Shown here piece by piece: positions 44,280-53,453 of a DNA stretch of 64,000 nucleotides. Where the stretch lies: NCBI RefSeq assembly GCF_004331415.1, contig NZ_SJOP01000009.1, positions 148,304 through 212,303 of the forward strand, read 5' to 3'. Below the pieces are notes generated by a model. It had not been told where the DNA came from, did no database searches, and saw nothing but the letters and a program-made list of their open reading frames with translations. Within the stretch, counting starts at the first letter, position 1. Every line of letters begins with the position of its first letter. The DNA is from Kosakonia quasisacchari. GTDB taxonomy: Bacteria > Pseudomonadota > Gammaproteobacteria > Enterobacterales > Enterobacteriaceae. The translations under genes and the position numbers were made by a program.

Positions 44280-47060
44280 ATGACCAGCAACGAACGCATC
44301 CTCAGCCCGTTTACCTTGCCGAATGGCGCAGAACTGAAAAACCGTTTGTTAATGGCGCCAATGACCACCTGCACAGGTTATTTTGACGGCACTGTCAGCA
44401 GTGAACTGGTGGAATATTATCGCGCCCGCGCCGGAAGTATCGGCACTATTATTGTTGAATGCTGTTTTGTCGATGATCTTGGCTTGGCATTCCCTGGTGC
44501 TATTGGTATTGATAACGATGAGAAAATCGCTGGGCTGGCGAAAATTGCCGCAGCGATTAAAGCCGAAGGCTCGAAAGCGATTTTGCAGATTTACCACGGC
44601 GGCCGCATGGTCGAACCGAAGTTGATTGGCGGCCGTACTCCGGTTGGCCCGAGCGCTATTGCCGCACCGCGTGATGGTGCGGCCACCCCGGTTGCCCTGA
44701 CCACCGCCGAAGTGGAAGGGATGATTGGTAAATTTGGTGAAGCTGTGCGCCGCGCGATTCAGGCCGGGTTCGACGGTGTCGAAATTCACGGGGCCAATAC
44801 CTATCTTATCCAGCAATTTTTCTCGCCAAACTCCAACCAGCGCGATGATGAGTGGGGTGGCAGCCGCGACAACCGCGCGAAGTTCCCGCTGGCCGTACTG
44901 GACATCACCCATAAAATGGCGCGTCAGTACGCCGACGATGCCTTTATTATCGGCTACCGTTTCTCGCCGGAAGAGCTGGAAGTGCCCGGCATCCGTTTCG
45001 ACGACACTATGTTCCTGCTGGAAAAACTGGCGGCACGCGGTGTTGATTATCTGCACTTCTCTGTCGGTGCGGCACTGCGTTCTTCCATTAACGACACCAG
45101 CGACCCGACGCCGCTGATTGATAAATACTGTGCCATGCGTTCCGCAACGCTGGCGCAGATCCCGGTGATGGGTGTTGGCGGTATCGTTAACGCCGCCGAC
45201 GCGGAGCAGGGCCTGGATCACGGTTATGATCTGATGGCAGTAGGCCGCGCATGCATCGCGTATCCGGACTGGACGGCGCGTATCGCCAGTGGTGAAAACC
45301 TGGAGCTGTTTATCGACAGCACCCAGCGTGAAGCGCTGAACATCCCGGAACCGCTGTGGCGTTTCTCGCTGGTCGAGGCGATGATCCGCGACATGAGCAT
45401 GGGCGCATCGAAATTTAAGCCAGGTCTTTTTGCTGAAACGGTTCAGGACGATGCAAACGAACTGGTTATCAACGTTAGCCTCGACACCGATCGCATCGTC
45501 GATATTGAACTCGCCTCAAGTACCGTTGATAGCGTTGAATTCACCAGCAGCTTTGAAGAGATCCGTGGCCGCATCCTGACGGCGAACAGCCCGCACGTTG
45601 ACGCGATTTCTGGCGCAACCAGCCAAAGCGAAGCGGTGAAAAAAGCGGTATCGAAGGCGCTGGTGAAATCCAGCAAAGCGCTGGCGGCAGAAGAGGGCAA
45701 TGATGCCCAGGAGCCAAAACGCTATGACGTGGTGGTTGTTGGTAGCGGCGGCGCAGGTCTGGCGGCGGCAATTCAGGCGCACGACGAAGGCGCGAGCGTA
45801 CTGATTGTCGAAAAAATGCCGACTCTCGGCGGTAACACCATTAAAGCCTCTGCGGGCATGAACGCGGCAGAAACCCGCTTCCAGCGCGTGAAAGGCATTC
45901 AGGACAGCAAAGAGCTGTTCTACGCAGAAACCCTGAAAGGCGGCGGTAACAAAAACAACCCGGCGCTGCTGCGCCGCTTTGTGGAAAATGCGCCAGAAGC
46001 CATTGAATGGCTGGCCCGTCGCGGCATTATGCTTAACGACATCACCACTACAGGCGGGATGAGCATTGACCGTACGCACCGTCCGCGCGACGGATCGGCA
46101 GTCGGTGGCTACCTGATTAGCGGCTTGGTGCGTAACGTTACCAAACGCGGCATTGATGTGATGCTGGATACTTCAGTCGACGACATTCTGTTCGAGCAAG
46201 GTGAAGTGCGCGGTGTGCGCCTGCTGACCGAAGAGCAGGAGAGCGTGATGGTTGAAGCGAAAAGCGTGATTGTGGCGACCGGTGGTTTCAGCGCCAACAG
46301 TGCCATGGTAGTGAAATACCGCCCGGATCTGGACGGTTTTGTCACCACCAACCATAAAGGCGCGACCGGTGGCGGTATTGCACTGCTGGAACGTATTGGC
46401 GCAGGCACTGTGGATATGGGTGAAATTCAGATTCACCCGACCGTTGAGCAGAATACGTCGTACCTGATTTCAGAATCGATTCGCGGCGGCGGTGCTATCC
46501 TCGTTAGTCAGCAAGGCAAGCGCTTCTTTAACGAAATGTCGACCCGCGATAAAGTCTCGGCGGCAATCATCGCCCTGCCGGAACATTACGCTTACATCGT
46601 GTTTGATGAGCATGTCAGAGCGAAAAACAAAGCGGCAGACGAGTATATCGCGCGTGGTCTGGTCACCAGCGCCAGCTCGCCGCGCGAACTGGCGGATAAA
46701 CTGGGTATCGATTACCACGCTTTCCTGGCGACACTTGAGCGCTACAACGGCTTTGTGGAAAAACAGCACGATGAAGACTTTGGTCGCACCACCGCGCTGC
46801 GTGCGCCGATCAACGAAGGTCCGTTCCACGCGATTCAGATTGCGCCGGGCGTGCACCACACCATGGGCGGGGTGACTATTAACACCGAAACCGAAGTGTT
46901 GAACACGGAAAACCAGGTGATTGCGGGTGCCTACGCTGCCGGTGAAGTGGTTGGCGGCCTGCATGGCGGCAACCGTATCGGCGGGAACGCCGTTGCCGAT
47001 ATCATTATCTTCGGCTCACTGGCGGGACACCAGGCGGCGATGCGCGCCAAACGCGGCTAA
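44280..47060 (+). CDS. Soluble NADH:fumarate reductase (OYE-like, FMN-bind and FAD domains)
   Basis: 926 residues in three domains. Residues 1-350 form an old-yellow-enzyme/NADH:flavin oxidoreductase barrel (IHGANTYLIQQFFSPNSNQR, GVGGIVNAADAE). An FMN_bind domain (about 390-465) has the motif DAISGATS; T447 is the predicted covalent FMN site. A fumarate-reductase-type FAD domain (480-926) has VVGSGGAGLAAAIQAHDEG and GGAI/HHTMGGVTINTE and GGNRIGGNA motifs. Size and domain order match the cytoplasmic NADH-dependent fumarate reductase described in Klebsiella pneumoniae. No signal peptide. The apbE gene that would attach FMN follows after 66 bases. Confidence 0.9.
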   Translation: MTSNERILSPFTLPNGAELKNRLLMAPMTTCTGYFDGTVSSELVEYYRARAGSIGTIIVECCFVDDLGLAFPGAIGIDNDEKIAGLAKIAAAIKAEGSKAILQIYHGGRMVEPKLIGGRTPVGPSAIAAPRDGAATPVALTTAEVEGMIGKFGEAVRRAIQAGFDGVEIHGANTYLIQQFFSPNSNQRDDEWGGSRDNRAKFPLAVLDITHKMARQYADDAFIIGYRFSPEELEVPGIRFDDTMFLLEKLAARGVDYLHFSVGAALRSSINDTSDPTPLIDKYCAMRSATLAQIPVMGVGGIVNAADAEQGLDHGYDLMAVGRACIAYPDWTARIASGENLELFIDSTQREALNIPEPLWRFSLVEAMIRDMSMGASKFKPGLFAETVQDDANELVINVSLDTDRIVDIELASSTVDSVEFTSSFEEIRGRILTANSPHVDAISGATSQSEAVKKAVSKALVKSSKALAAEEGNDAQEPKRYDVVVVGSGGAGLAAAIQAHDEGASVLIVEKMPTLGGNTIKASAGMNAAETRFQRVKGIQDSKELFYAETLKGGGNKNNPALLRRFVENAPEAIEWLARRGIMLNDITTTGGMSIDRTHRPRDGSAVGGYLISGLVRNVTKRGIDVMLDTSVDDILFEQGEVRGVRLLTEEQESVMVEAKSVIVATGGFSANSAMVVKYRPDLDGFVTTNHKGATGGGIALLERIGAGTVDMGEIQIHPTVEQNTSYLISESIRGGGAILVSQQGKRFFNEMSTRDKVSAAIIALPEHYAYIVFDEHVRAKNKAADEYIARGLVTSASSPRELADKLGIDYHAFLATLERYNGFVEKQHDEDFGRTTALRAPINEGPFHAIQIAPGVHHTMGGVTINTETEVLNTENQVIAGAYAAGEVVGGLHGGNRIGGNAVADIIIFGSLAGHQAAMRAKRG

Positions 47061-47075
47061 CCGCGTGCTACACTT

Positions 47076-47099
47076 CAGGCCTGCCTCTGTGCAGGCCTG
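47076..47099 (+). other. Stem-loop between the reductase and apbE
   Basis: 9-bp perfect stem CAGGCCTGC / GCAGGCCTG with a 6-base loop, 15 bases after the reductase stop and 27 before the apbE ATG. It lacks a T run. It may lower apbE expression relative to the reductase or stabilise the upstream mRNA. Confidence 0.6.
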
Positions 47100-47126
47100 T
47101 TCAATTCAGCCCATAAGGAGAGTGCG

Positions 47127-48089
47127 ATGTCCGATAACCGTGTCTGGAGCTACTCTGCAACCCTTATGGGCTCTCCCATTCTGCTGAAACTCTTTGCTAA
47201 TAACGAAGCGCTCGCCGCCCGCGTTTTTGGCCTTATCAAACGTTACGAAGACCTTTTGACGGTCAACCGCGCCCATTCACAGGTGATGGATATTAACCAC
47301 GCCGCGGGACAGCATCCGGTAGCGGTCAGCCGCCCGGTGTATGAACTGATTAAATGCGCGAAAGCCGCCAGCATGGTGCAGGATAGCGCCTTTAACCTGG
47401 CGATTGGCCCGCTGGTGAAACTGTGGCGTATCGGTTTTAAAGGCGACCGCGTACCGCCAGCCGACGAGATAACCGCGCGGCTGCGCATTACCCATCCGCA
47501 GGATGTGGTGCTGAATGATACCGACGGCAGCGTGTTTCTCACCCAACCGGGGATGGAGATCGATCTTGGCGCGATTGCCAAAGGTTTTATCGCCGATCGG
47601 GTGCGCGATTACCTGCATCAGCAGGATGTACGCGACGGGTTGATTAACCTGGGGGGGAATGTTCAAACCCTGGGCACACCGCAAGGTAGCTGGTCAATCG
47701 GGCTGAAAAAGCCTTTCTCGTCCAGCGATGCGCTGGTGGGTTCGATTGACGTGGTGAACAAATCGGTGGTGACATCCGGCACCTACGAGCGCTATTTCGA
47801 ACAGGATGGTAAACGCTGGCACCATATCCTTGATCCGCGCAGCGGTTACCCGCTGGATAACGAACTCGACAGCGTGACCATTATTTCCCGCGATTCACTC
47901 GATGGCGATATCTGGACCACGCTTATCTTCGGTCTCGGTGTGGAGAAAGGCTGTGCATTACTGAAACAGCGCGAGGATATTGAAGCGATTTTCGTCACCA
48001 AAAACCGCGACATTATCCTCTCATCACAGCGTCAATTCCGTTTTACGCCGTGCGATGACAGTTACCGGATTACTGACTGTACTGCTTAA
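47127..48089 (+). CDS. apbE: FAD:protein FMN transferase ApbE, cytoplasmic form
   Basis: 320 residues with no signal peptide or lipobox, unlike the periplasmic ApbE. AAGGAGAG precedes the ATG. ApbE motifs: EIDLGAIAKGFIADRV, LINLGGNVQTLG, VVTSGTYERYF, HHILDPRSGYPL and the metal-binding DGDIWTTLIFGLG. It transfers FMN from FAD to a Thr/Ser of FMN_bind domains. The cytoplasmic location and adjacency make the upstream reductase its likely substrate. Its 3' end overlaps the convergent dcuR gene by 20 bases. Confidence 0.93.
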   Translation: MSDNRVWSYSATLMGSPILLKLFANNEALAARVFGLIKRYEDLLTVNRAHSQVMDINHAAGQHPVAVSRPVYELIKCAKAASMVQDSAFNLAIGPLVKLWRIGFKGDRVPPADEITARLRITHPQDVVLNDTDGSVFLTQPGMEIDLGAIAKGFIADRVRDYLHQQDVRDGLINLGGNVQTLGTPQGSWSIGLKKPFSSSDALVGSIDVVNKSVVTSGTYERYFEQDGKRWHHILDPRSGYPLDNELDSVTIISRDSLDGDIWTTLIFGLGVEKGCALLKQREDIEAIFVTKNRDIILSSQRQFRFTPCDDSYRITDCTA

Positions 48090-48789
48090 GTAAGCTGTAT
48101 TGATCGGCAATCAACTGGTAGCGATACACCGGGCGACCGGTCGCGCCGTAGTGAATGGTGGTGTAGAGAATATTGATTTGTGCAAGCCAAATCAGGTACT
48201 TACGACACGATACGCGCGAAATATTCACGGCGTTCGCCAGCTCATCGGTGGAAAACTCAATGCCCGGATGGGCGTCAATCCACTGGCAAATTGTGCGCAA
48301 TGTCTGCGCGGTTAACCCTTTCGGCAGGCGGCGCGTGTCTGCGGCTTCCGGCGCGCCGCCGTGCAGAAGACGGTCAACGTCAGACTGCTCATAATAGGGG
48401 TGCGCACTCATCAGCTTGCGTTTTTCGCGCCACGAGATCAGCGCCTCCTCAAAGCGCGGGAACTGGAACGGCTTGATCAGATAATCCACCACCCCATAGT
48501 GCAGTGAGGTCTGAATGGTCGCCGCATCGGCGGAGGAGGTGATCATAATGACGTCAATCGCCCTGCCGCTGGCGCGAATGGTCGGCAGCAGATCCAGCCC
48601 GCTGTCTTGCTGCATATAGACATCCAGCAACACCAGATCGATATCCCGTTGCGGATCGTTAATCATCTCCTCGGCCTGGCGAAGCGTCGACGCCGTGCCG
48701 CAGCATTGAAAGCCGGCGATCTGCGCCACATACATGCGGTTCAGTTCGGCGACCATGGCATCATCGTCAACAATTAATACATTTATCAC
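48070..48789 (-). CDS. dcuR: C4-dicarboxylate response regulator DcuR
   Basis: 239 residues. Receiver domain with acidic pair DDD at 8-10, phosphoacceptor D in LVLLDVYMQQ and lysine in DYLIKPFQFPRFEEAL. The C-terminal helix-turn-helix contains STDELANAVNISRVSCRKYLI, and the end is YSLLKQYSQ, all very close to E. coli DcuR. It activates fumarate respiration genes when DcuS senses C4-dicarboxylates. Its start overlaps the end of dcuS by four bases. The targets are probably the divergent control region at 43653-44279 and other dct/frd promoters. Confidence 0.92.
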   Translation of the reverse strand: MINVLIVDDDAMVAELNRMYVAQIAGFQCCGTASTLRQAEEMINDPQRDIDLVLLDVYMQQDSGLDLLPTIRASGRAIDVIMITSSADAATIQTSLHYGVVDYLIKPFQFPRFEEALISWREKRKLMSAHPYYEQSDVDRLLHGGAPEAADTRRLPKGLTAQTLRTICQWIDAHPGIEFSTDELANAVNISRVSCRKYLIWLAQINILYTTIHYGATGRPVYRYQLIADQYSLLKQYSQ

Positions 48790-50399
48790 GCGTTCTTCCT
48801 TTCACTATCCCAGGGGAGATGGACAAAAAATTGGGTAAAGACACCGGGTTCAGACTCGACGGTGATCGTGCCGCCAAGTTCGGTGAGCTGCTGGCTGGCA
48901 AGAAACAGCCCAACGCCCCGGTTATCACCTTTCGTCGAGAATCCTTTACGGAAAATGGCGTCGATGTTGTCCGGCGCAATGCCCGGACCATCGTCGCTCA
49001 CCTCGCCGGTCAGCCAGCCATCCTGATAATGCAGCAGGATACCCACTTCGCCTTCCGGCTGATGACTCATGGCATCAAGCGCATTTTCGATGAGATTTCC
49101 CAGCACCGTCACCAGCACGGTAACTTGCTTCTCATTGGGGTTATCCGGCACCAGACTCTCATCCGCCAGCGTCAGCGTAAAACCGCGCTCTTTCGCCCGG
49201 TGGATTTTGCCTAACAGAAAACCCGCCACCACCGGGGATTTAACCCGGTGCTGAAGAGCGCCAATATCGGTCTGATAATTCTGCGCGGTTTGCAGCACAT
49301 ACTCTTCAAGCTTGTCATAACTTTTCATGTTTAACAGGCCGAGAATAACATGCAACTTGTTCATAAATTCGTGGGAGGTGGTGCGCAACGCATCAACATA
49401 ATTCACCATCCCGTCCAGCCGCTGAAGCAACTGGCTCACTTCGGTTTTATCGCGAAAGGTGCTAATTGCACCAATCACCACACCCTGGCTGCGTACCGGC
49501 ACCGTGTTGCTGAGCAGCAGCAGACCGTTGCAACCAAGTTCACGGTCATGGGTTGGTTCCCCTGTTTCCAGCACTTCGAGCAGGTCGGCGAGCAGTGGTC
49601 CGTGCCCGGCTGAACCGTCCGGCGCATTGGTCAGCAACATCTGCCGTGCGGCATGGTTAAGCAACGTTACGCGCCCGTCAGCATCAACGGCAATTACGCC
49701 CTCTTTGAGCGACTGCAACATCGCCTGGCGCTGCTTGAATTGCGCCGAAATCTCGTGCGGTTCAAGGCCAAGCAAAATGCGTTTCAGCACACGCACCAGT
49801 TGCCAGGTCCCGAGCGAACCGACCAGCGCGCTAAACAGCAATGTCCACATCACCGCCCAGCGGCTGCGGCTGACTTGCTGATCGACTTTACTCAGCGAGA
49901 TACCAACGACAACCACACCAATTTGCTGGTTGTCTTCGTCATAGACCGGCGTAAAAACGCGTAATGCGGGTGCCAGCACGCCGCGATTCACCGCGACATT
50001 CTCTTTGCCTTTCAGCGCCGGGTTAAGATCCTCACCAATAAAGTGCTGCCCGATGATCCCGGCGTTCGGGTGCGAATAACGGATGCCCTGCATATTGGTG
50101 ACAATGGCATACAGCAGATCGTTACGGGCAGCGACCGCTTCCGTCAGCGGCTGGATCAGGTTGCTATCGGGCGGCAACAATAAGCCGTGCTTGATCTGCG
50201 GTGAATCAGCCAGCGTGCGCGCAACGGCTAACGCCGTCTCTTTTACGCCATCGCGCGTGGCATTACTGATTTGCCAGAACCACAGGGCAAAGGCCAGCAG
50301 CAGGACCGAACCGATGACGCTGCAGATCATTAGCGTGACGGTAGTACTGAGTTTCATAGGGCGTTTGCGTGGTTTTACCCGCTGCGCTAACTCTTTCAT
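48786..50399 (-). CDS. dcuS: C4-dicarboxylate sensor histidine kinase DcuS
   Basis: 537 residues. The N-terminus KPRKRPMKLSTTVTLM, first membrane span (about 20-42), periplasmic PAS-like sensor domain (LAVARTLADSP, NDLLYAIVTNMQGIRYSHPN) and second span (about 182-200) follow E. coli DcuS. A cytoplasmic PAS, then SHEFMNKLHVILGLL with the phosphorylated His, and an ATPase domain with NLIENALDAM, DDGPGI and GVGLFLASQQL complete it. It senses fumarate, succinate, malate and related acids. The family alternative is the citrate sensor DpiB/CitA, but the sequence is closer to DcuS. Confidence 0.9.
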   Translation of the reverse strand: MKELAQRVKPRKRPMKLSTTVTLMICSVIGSVLLLAFALWFWQISNATRDGVKETALAVARTLADSPQIKHGLLLPPDSNLIQPLTEAVAARNDLLYAIVTNMQGIRYSHPNAGIIGQHFIGEDLNPALKGKENVAVNRGVLAPALRVFTPVYDEDNQQIGVVVVGISLSKVDQQVSRSRWAVMWTLLFSALVGSLGTWQLVRVLKRILLGLEPHEISAQFKQRQAMLQSLKEGVIAVDADGRVTLLNHAARQMLLTNAPDGSAGHGPLLADLLEVLETGEPTHDRELGCNGLLLLSNTVPVRSQGVVIGAISTFRDKTEVSQLLQRLDGMVNYVDALRTTSHEFMNKLHVILGLLNMKSYDKLEEYVLQTAQNYQTDIGALQHRVKSPVVAGFLLGKIHRAKERGFTLTLADESLVPDNPNEKQVTVLVTVLGNLIENALDAMSHQPEGEVGILLHYQDGWLTGEVSDDGPGIAPDNIDAIFRKGFSTKGDNRGVGLFLASQQLTELGGTITVESEPGVFTQFFVHLPWDSERKNA

Positions 50400-50572
50400 G
50401 CCAAACCCAATTATTCACAACCAGATATTTATTATCACCGAAGGCGTAAAAATCTTAAAGCGCCGTTAAGCGCACATAATGTGTTGCGTAGCCGGGAAGC
50501 GTGACCCCATTCGCAGGTAAGACGAACAAATAACCTTATAGTGAGTGTGGAACCATTCAGAAGGAGCAGGGT

Positions 50573-51487
50573 ATGAGCAGTAAGCCAAACGGTTCAATAG
50601 TGGAACGTCGCAACCGCCGTACGACCGACATCGACCGGCTCGCCACGCTGGATATGCTGACACTCATCAATGAGGAAGATAAACATGTTGCTGAGGCGGT
50701 AAGTGCCTGTTTGCCAGATATCGCCCGGCTGGTGGATAACGCCAGTGCGACGCTGAATCGCGCTGGCAGAGTGGTAATAATTGGTGCGGGTGCTTCCGGG
50801 GTGGCGGCGGTGAACACCGCGCAAGATTTTGCCCCGGATTCGCGTCACGGCGTTATCGGCTTGATGGCGGGTGGCGTCCAGGCCAATGCGCAAGTGCGTG
50901 ACGCGGCGGCGGCAAATTATGAACGCGGTGTCGCCGATTTACAGGCCATCAACTTCAGCCATGACGATATGCTGGTGGCACTGTCGGTGAGTGGGAAAAC
51001 GCCGTGGACATGGGGCGCGCTGCGCCATGCATGGTCGCTCGGCGCACGTATCGCACTGGTTTGTCGGGGCCACGATAGCGAAGCCGCCCAAATAGCGGAT
51101 ATCGTGCTGGCACCTGACAGCGGCGCGGAAGTGGTGAGTGGCTTCAGCGAACCGAAAGCGCGCCTTGCCCAGCAGCAAATCCTCAATATGCTGGCAACCG
51201 GTCTCGCTATTCGCACCGGGCGTGTTTACAGCAACCTGCGGGTGGATGTGCAGGCCAGCAATGTTCACTGGGCAGAGCGGCAAATCATATTAGTGATGGC
51301 GGCCACACAGTGCTCACGCGAGCAAGCGAAAAGTGCGCTGGAAAGCTGCGACCACCATTGCCGCACGGCGATTTTAATGTTGCTGACCGGCCTGGATGCC
51401 TGGCGTGCGCGCGATCTGTTGGCAGACAATCATGACCATTTGCGAATCGCCTTACAGGAGGCGAAAACGCATCTTGCTGATGTCTGA
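50573..51487 (+). CDS. MurQ-like SIS-domain protein with altered catalytic residues
   Basis: 304 residues, aligned along its length with N-acetylmuramic acid 6-phosphate etherase MurQ (TTDIDRLATLDMLTLINEED, sugar-phosphate loop VIIGAGASG, SVSGKTPW, GAEVVSGFSEPKARLAQQ). MurQ catalysis needs two glutamates (E83 and E114 in E. coli); the aligned residues here are D85 and A113, and the usual TSGRLG loop is ASGVAA. A true etherase function is therefore doubtful; it may be another sugar-phosphate lyase/isomerase or a sugar-phosphate-binding regulator. GAAGGAG precedes the ATG. It stands alone between dcuS (divergent) and a strong terminator. Confidence 0.75.
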   Translation: MSSKPNGSIVERRNRRTTDIDRLATLDMLTLINEEDKHVAEAVSACLPDIARLVDNASATLNRAGRVVIIGAGASGVAAVNTAQDFAPDSRHGVIGLMAGGVQANAQVRDAAAANYERGVADLQAINFSHDDMLVALSVSGKTPWTWGALRHAWSLGARIALVCRGHDSEAAQIADIVLAPDSGAEVVSGFSEPKARLAQQQILNMLATGLAIRTGRVYSNLRVDVQASNVHWAERQIILVMAATQCSREQAKSALESCDHHCRTAILMLLTGLDAWRARDLLADNHDHLRIALQEAKTHLADV

Positions 51488-51494
51488 ATAACAA

Positions 51495-51529
51495 AAAAAG
51501 CCCGTCAGCACTCGCTTGATGGGCTTTTT
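51495..51529 (+). terminator. Intrinsic terminator after the MurQ-like gene
   Basis: AAAAAGCCCGTCA pairs with TGATGGGCTTTTT (one G-T pair) around a 9-base loop and is followed by an ATTTTTTTT tract, 8 bases after the stop codon. Confidence 0.92.
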
Positions 51530-51764
51530 ATTTTTTTTATTAGTTTCCCTGGAGGCGTTTGATATTTCTCTGCTTTAAAATAAATTCCGCTGGGATTAAT
51601 TCCACACAAAATATGCCACTGCTTTTTTTAATTTAAAAAAGCAGATAAATAATATTTCCGCCGTTTAGCTAATTTGTGAATGATATTTTAAATTAACGTA
51701 AAAGTGCGTTAATATCTGTTTTCACAAATCACACCTGCTATGTAACCTTATAATTATGCCTGCA

Positions 51765-53411
51765 ATGAAAAAGACAATTATCTCACTCAGCGCCGTTGCG
51801 TTGCTCGTGGGTTCAGTGACCAGCGCGTATGCACAAGAGACGCAAAAAACGGACTTCCTGCTGATTGGCGGCGGTATCATGAGCGCCTCTCTGGGCACCT
51901 GGCTGCAAGAGCTGCAGCCGGAGTGGAAACAAGTGATGGTGGAAAAACTCGATGGTGTGGCGCTTGAGTCTTCTAACGGCTGGAATAATGCCGGCACCGG
52001 TCACTCGGCAAATATGGAGCTGAACTACACACCGCAACGTCCGGACGGTTCTATTGATGTCAGCAAAGCGCTGGAAATTAATGAGCAGTTTATGATTTCC
52101 CGCCAGTTCTGGTCGGCACAGGTGAAGCGCGGTATTTTGAATAACCCGCACGCCTTTATTAATTCCACGCCGCACATGAGTTTCGTCTGGGGCGATAATG
52201 TTGATTATCTGGCAAAACGTTATGCCGCATTGCAGCAAACGACCTTATTCCAGGGAATGAAATTCTCTACCGACCATCAGCAAATTAAGCAGTGGGCACC
52301 GCTGGTCATGGAAGGGCGCGACCCGAACCAAAAAGTCGCCGCCACCTGGACGCCGGTCGGTACCGATGTTAACTACGGTGAAATTACCCGTCAGTTGGTT
52401 GGTAGCCTGAAAAAAAGCAGTAACTTCTCCCTGCAAACGTCTTCAGAAGTGACCGATTTCAAACGCAATGCTGATAACTCCTGGCATGTCACCATCAAAG
52501 ACGTGAACAGCGGTAATGAGCACGCCATTGATGCGAAATATGTCTTTATCGGTGCCGGTGGCGGCGCGCTCAAGCTGCTGCAAAAAACCGGCATCCCGGA
52601 AGCAGACAATTATGCGGGCTTCCCGGTCGGCGGTTCCTTCCTGATGACGGAAAACCCGGCGATCACCAGCCAGCATCAGCAAAAAGTGTATGGCCAGGCT
52701 TCCGTTGGCGCGCCGCCGATGTCGGTGCCGCATATTGATGCCCGTTTCATTGATGGCAAACGCGTAGTGCTGTTTGGACCGTTCGCGACCTTCTCTACTA
52801 AGTTCCTGAAAAACGGTTCCTTCTTCGACCTGCTGAGTACCACCACCACCAGCAACTTTATGCCGATGACCCACGTAGGGCTCGACAACTTCGACCTGGT
52901 GAAATACCTGATTGGCCAGGTTATGCTGAGCGATGAAGACCGCTTTGACGCGCTGAAAGAGTACTACCCGCAGGCGCGTAAAGAGGACTGGAAACTGATC
53001 CAGGCCGGCCAGCGCGTACAGATCATCAAAAAAGATGAAGACAAAGGTGGCGTGCTGAAGCTGGGTACCGAAGTGGTGGTCGATCAGCAGAAAACCATCT
53101 CTGCACTGCTTGGCGCATCGCCGGGCGCGTCTACCGCCGCACCAATCACCCTGAATGTGCTGAAGAAGATGTTCCCGGAGCAGTTCAACTCACCGCAGTG
53201 GCAGAGCAAAATCCGTGACATCGTGCCGAGCTACGGCCAGGAGATGAACGGTAATGTGGCGCTGACCCAGAAAGTGTGGGACGACACAGCCGCCACACTG
53301 CAACTGACGAAACCGCCAGTGATTCAGATGAACGATCAGAGTAACGCGCCTGCCGACAAACCGGCAGAGGCGAAAAGTGAAACTTCCCCGCAGCACGATA
53401 TGGCGCTGTAA
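51765..53411 (+). CDS. mqo: Malate:quinone oxidoreductase
   Basis: 548 residues from the ATG at 51765 ([16 protein letters not shown]); an ATG at 51756 adds three residues, and neither has a good ribosome site. A hydrophobic N-terminus to about residue 24, as in E. coli Mqo, precedes the FAD-binding [16 protein letters not shown]. Conserved blocks: [62 protein letters not shown] and [15 protein letters not shown]. It oxidises malate to oxaloacetate and passes electrons to quinone at the membrane. Monocistronic, with its own terminator; the 280-base upstream region is AT-rich and presumably carries the promoter. Confidence 0.95.
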   Translation: MKKTIISLSAVALLVGSVTSAYAQETQKTDFLLIGGGIMSASLGTWLQELQPEWKQVMVEKLDGVALESSNGWNNAGTGHSANMELNYTPQRPDGSIDVSKALEINEQFMISRQFWSAQVKRGILNNPHAFINSTPHMSFVWGDNVDYLAKRYAALQQTTLFQGMKFSTDHQQIKQWAPLVMEGRDPNQKVAATWTPVGTDVNYGEITRQLVGSLKKSSNFSLQTSSEVTDFKRNADNSWHVTIKDVNSGNEHAIDAKYVFIGAGGGALKLLQKTGIPEADNYAGFPVGGSFLMTENPAITSQHQQKVYGQASVGAPPMSVPHIDARFIDGKRVVLFGPFATFSTKFLKNGSFFDLLSTTTTSNFMPMTHVGLDNFDLVKYLIGQVMLSDEDRFDALKEYYPQARKEDWKLIQAGQRVQIIKKDEDKGGVLKLGTEVVVDQQKTISALLGASPGASTAAPITLNVLKKMFPEQFNSPQWQSKIRDIVPSYGQEMNGNVALTQKVWDDTAATLQLTKPPVIQMNDQSNAPADKPAEAKSETSPQHDMAL

Positions 53412-53412
53412 G

Positions 53413-53445
53413 AAAAAAGGGCGCACTGCGGTGCGCCTTTATTTT
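53413..53445. terminator. Terminator between mqo and the convergent MFS gene
   Basis: GGGCGCAC and GTGCGCC arms with a TGCG loop, flanked by AAAAAA on the left and TTTATTTTT on the right (one bulged G). It can serve both convergent genes. Confidence 0.8.
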
Positions 53446-53453
53446 TCCTGTTC

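Noticed and set aside
47076..47099. Full transcription terminator between the reductase and apbE
   Set aside because: The stem is strong but there is no T run, and apbE has a good ribosome site and no obvious promoter, so cotranscription is more likely.
40420..50400. Periplasmic fumarate reductase/flavocytochrome c system
   Set aside because: Neither the reductase nor ApbE has a signal peptide and there are no heme CxxCH motifs, so a cytoplasmic NADH-linked enzyme fits better.
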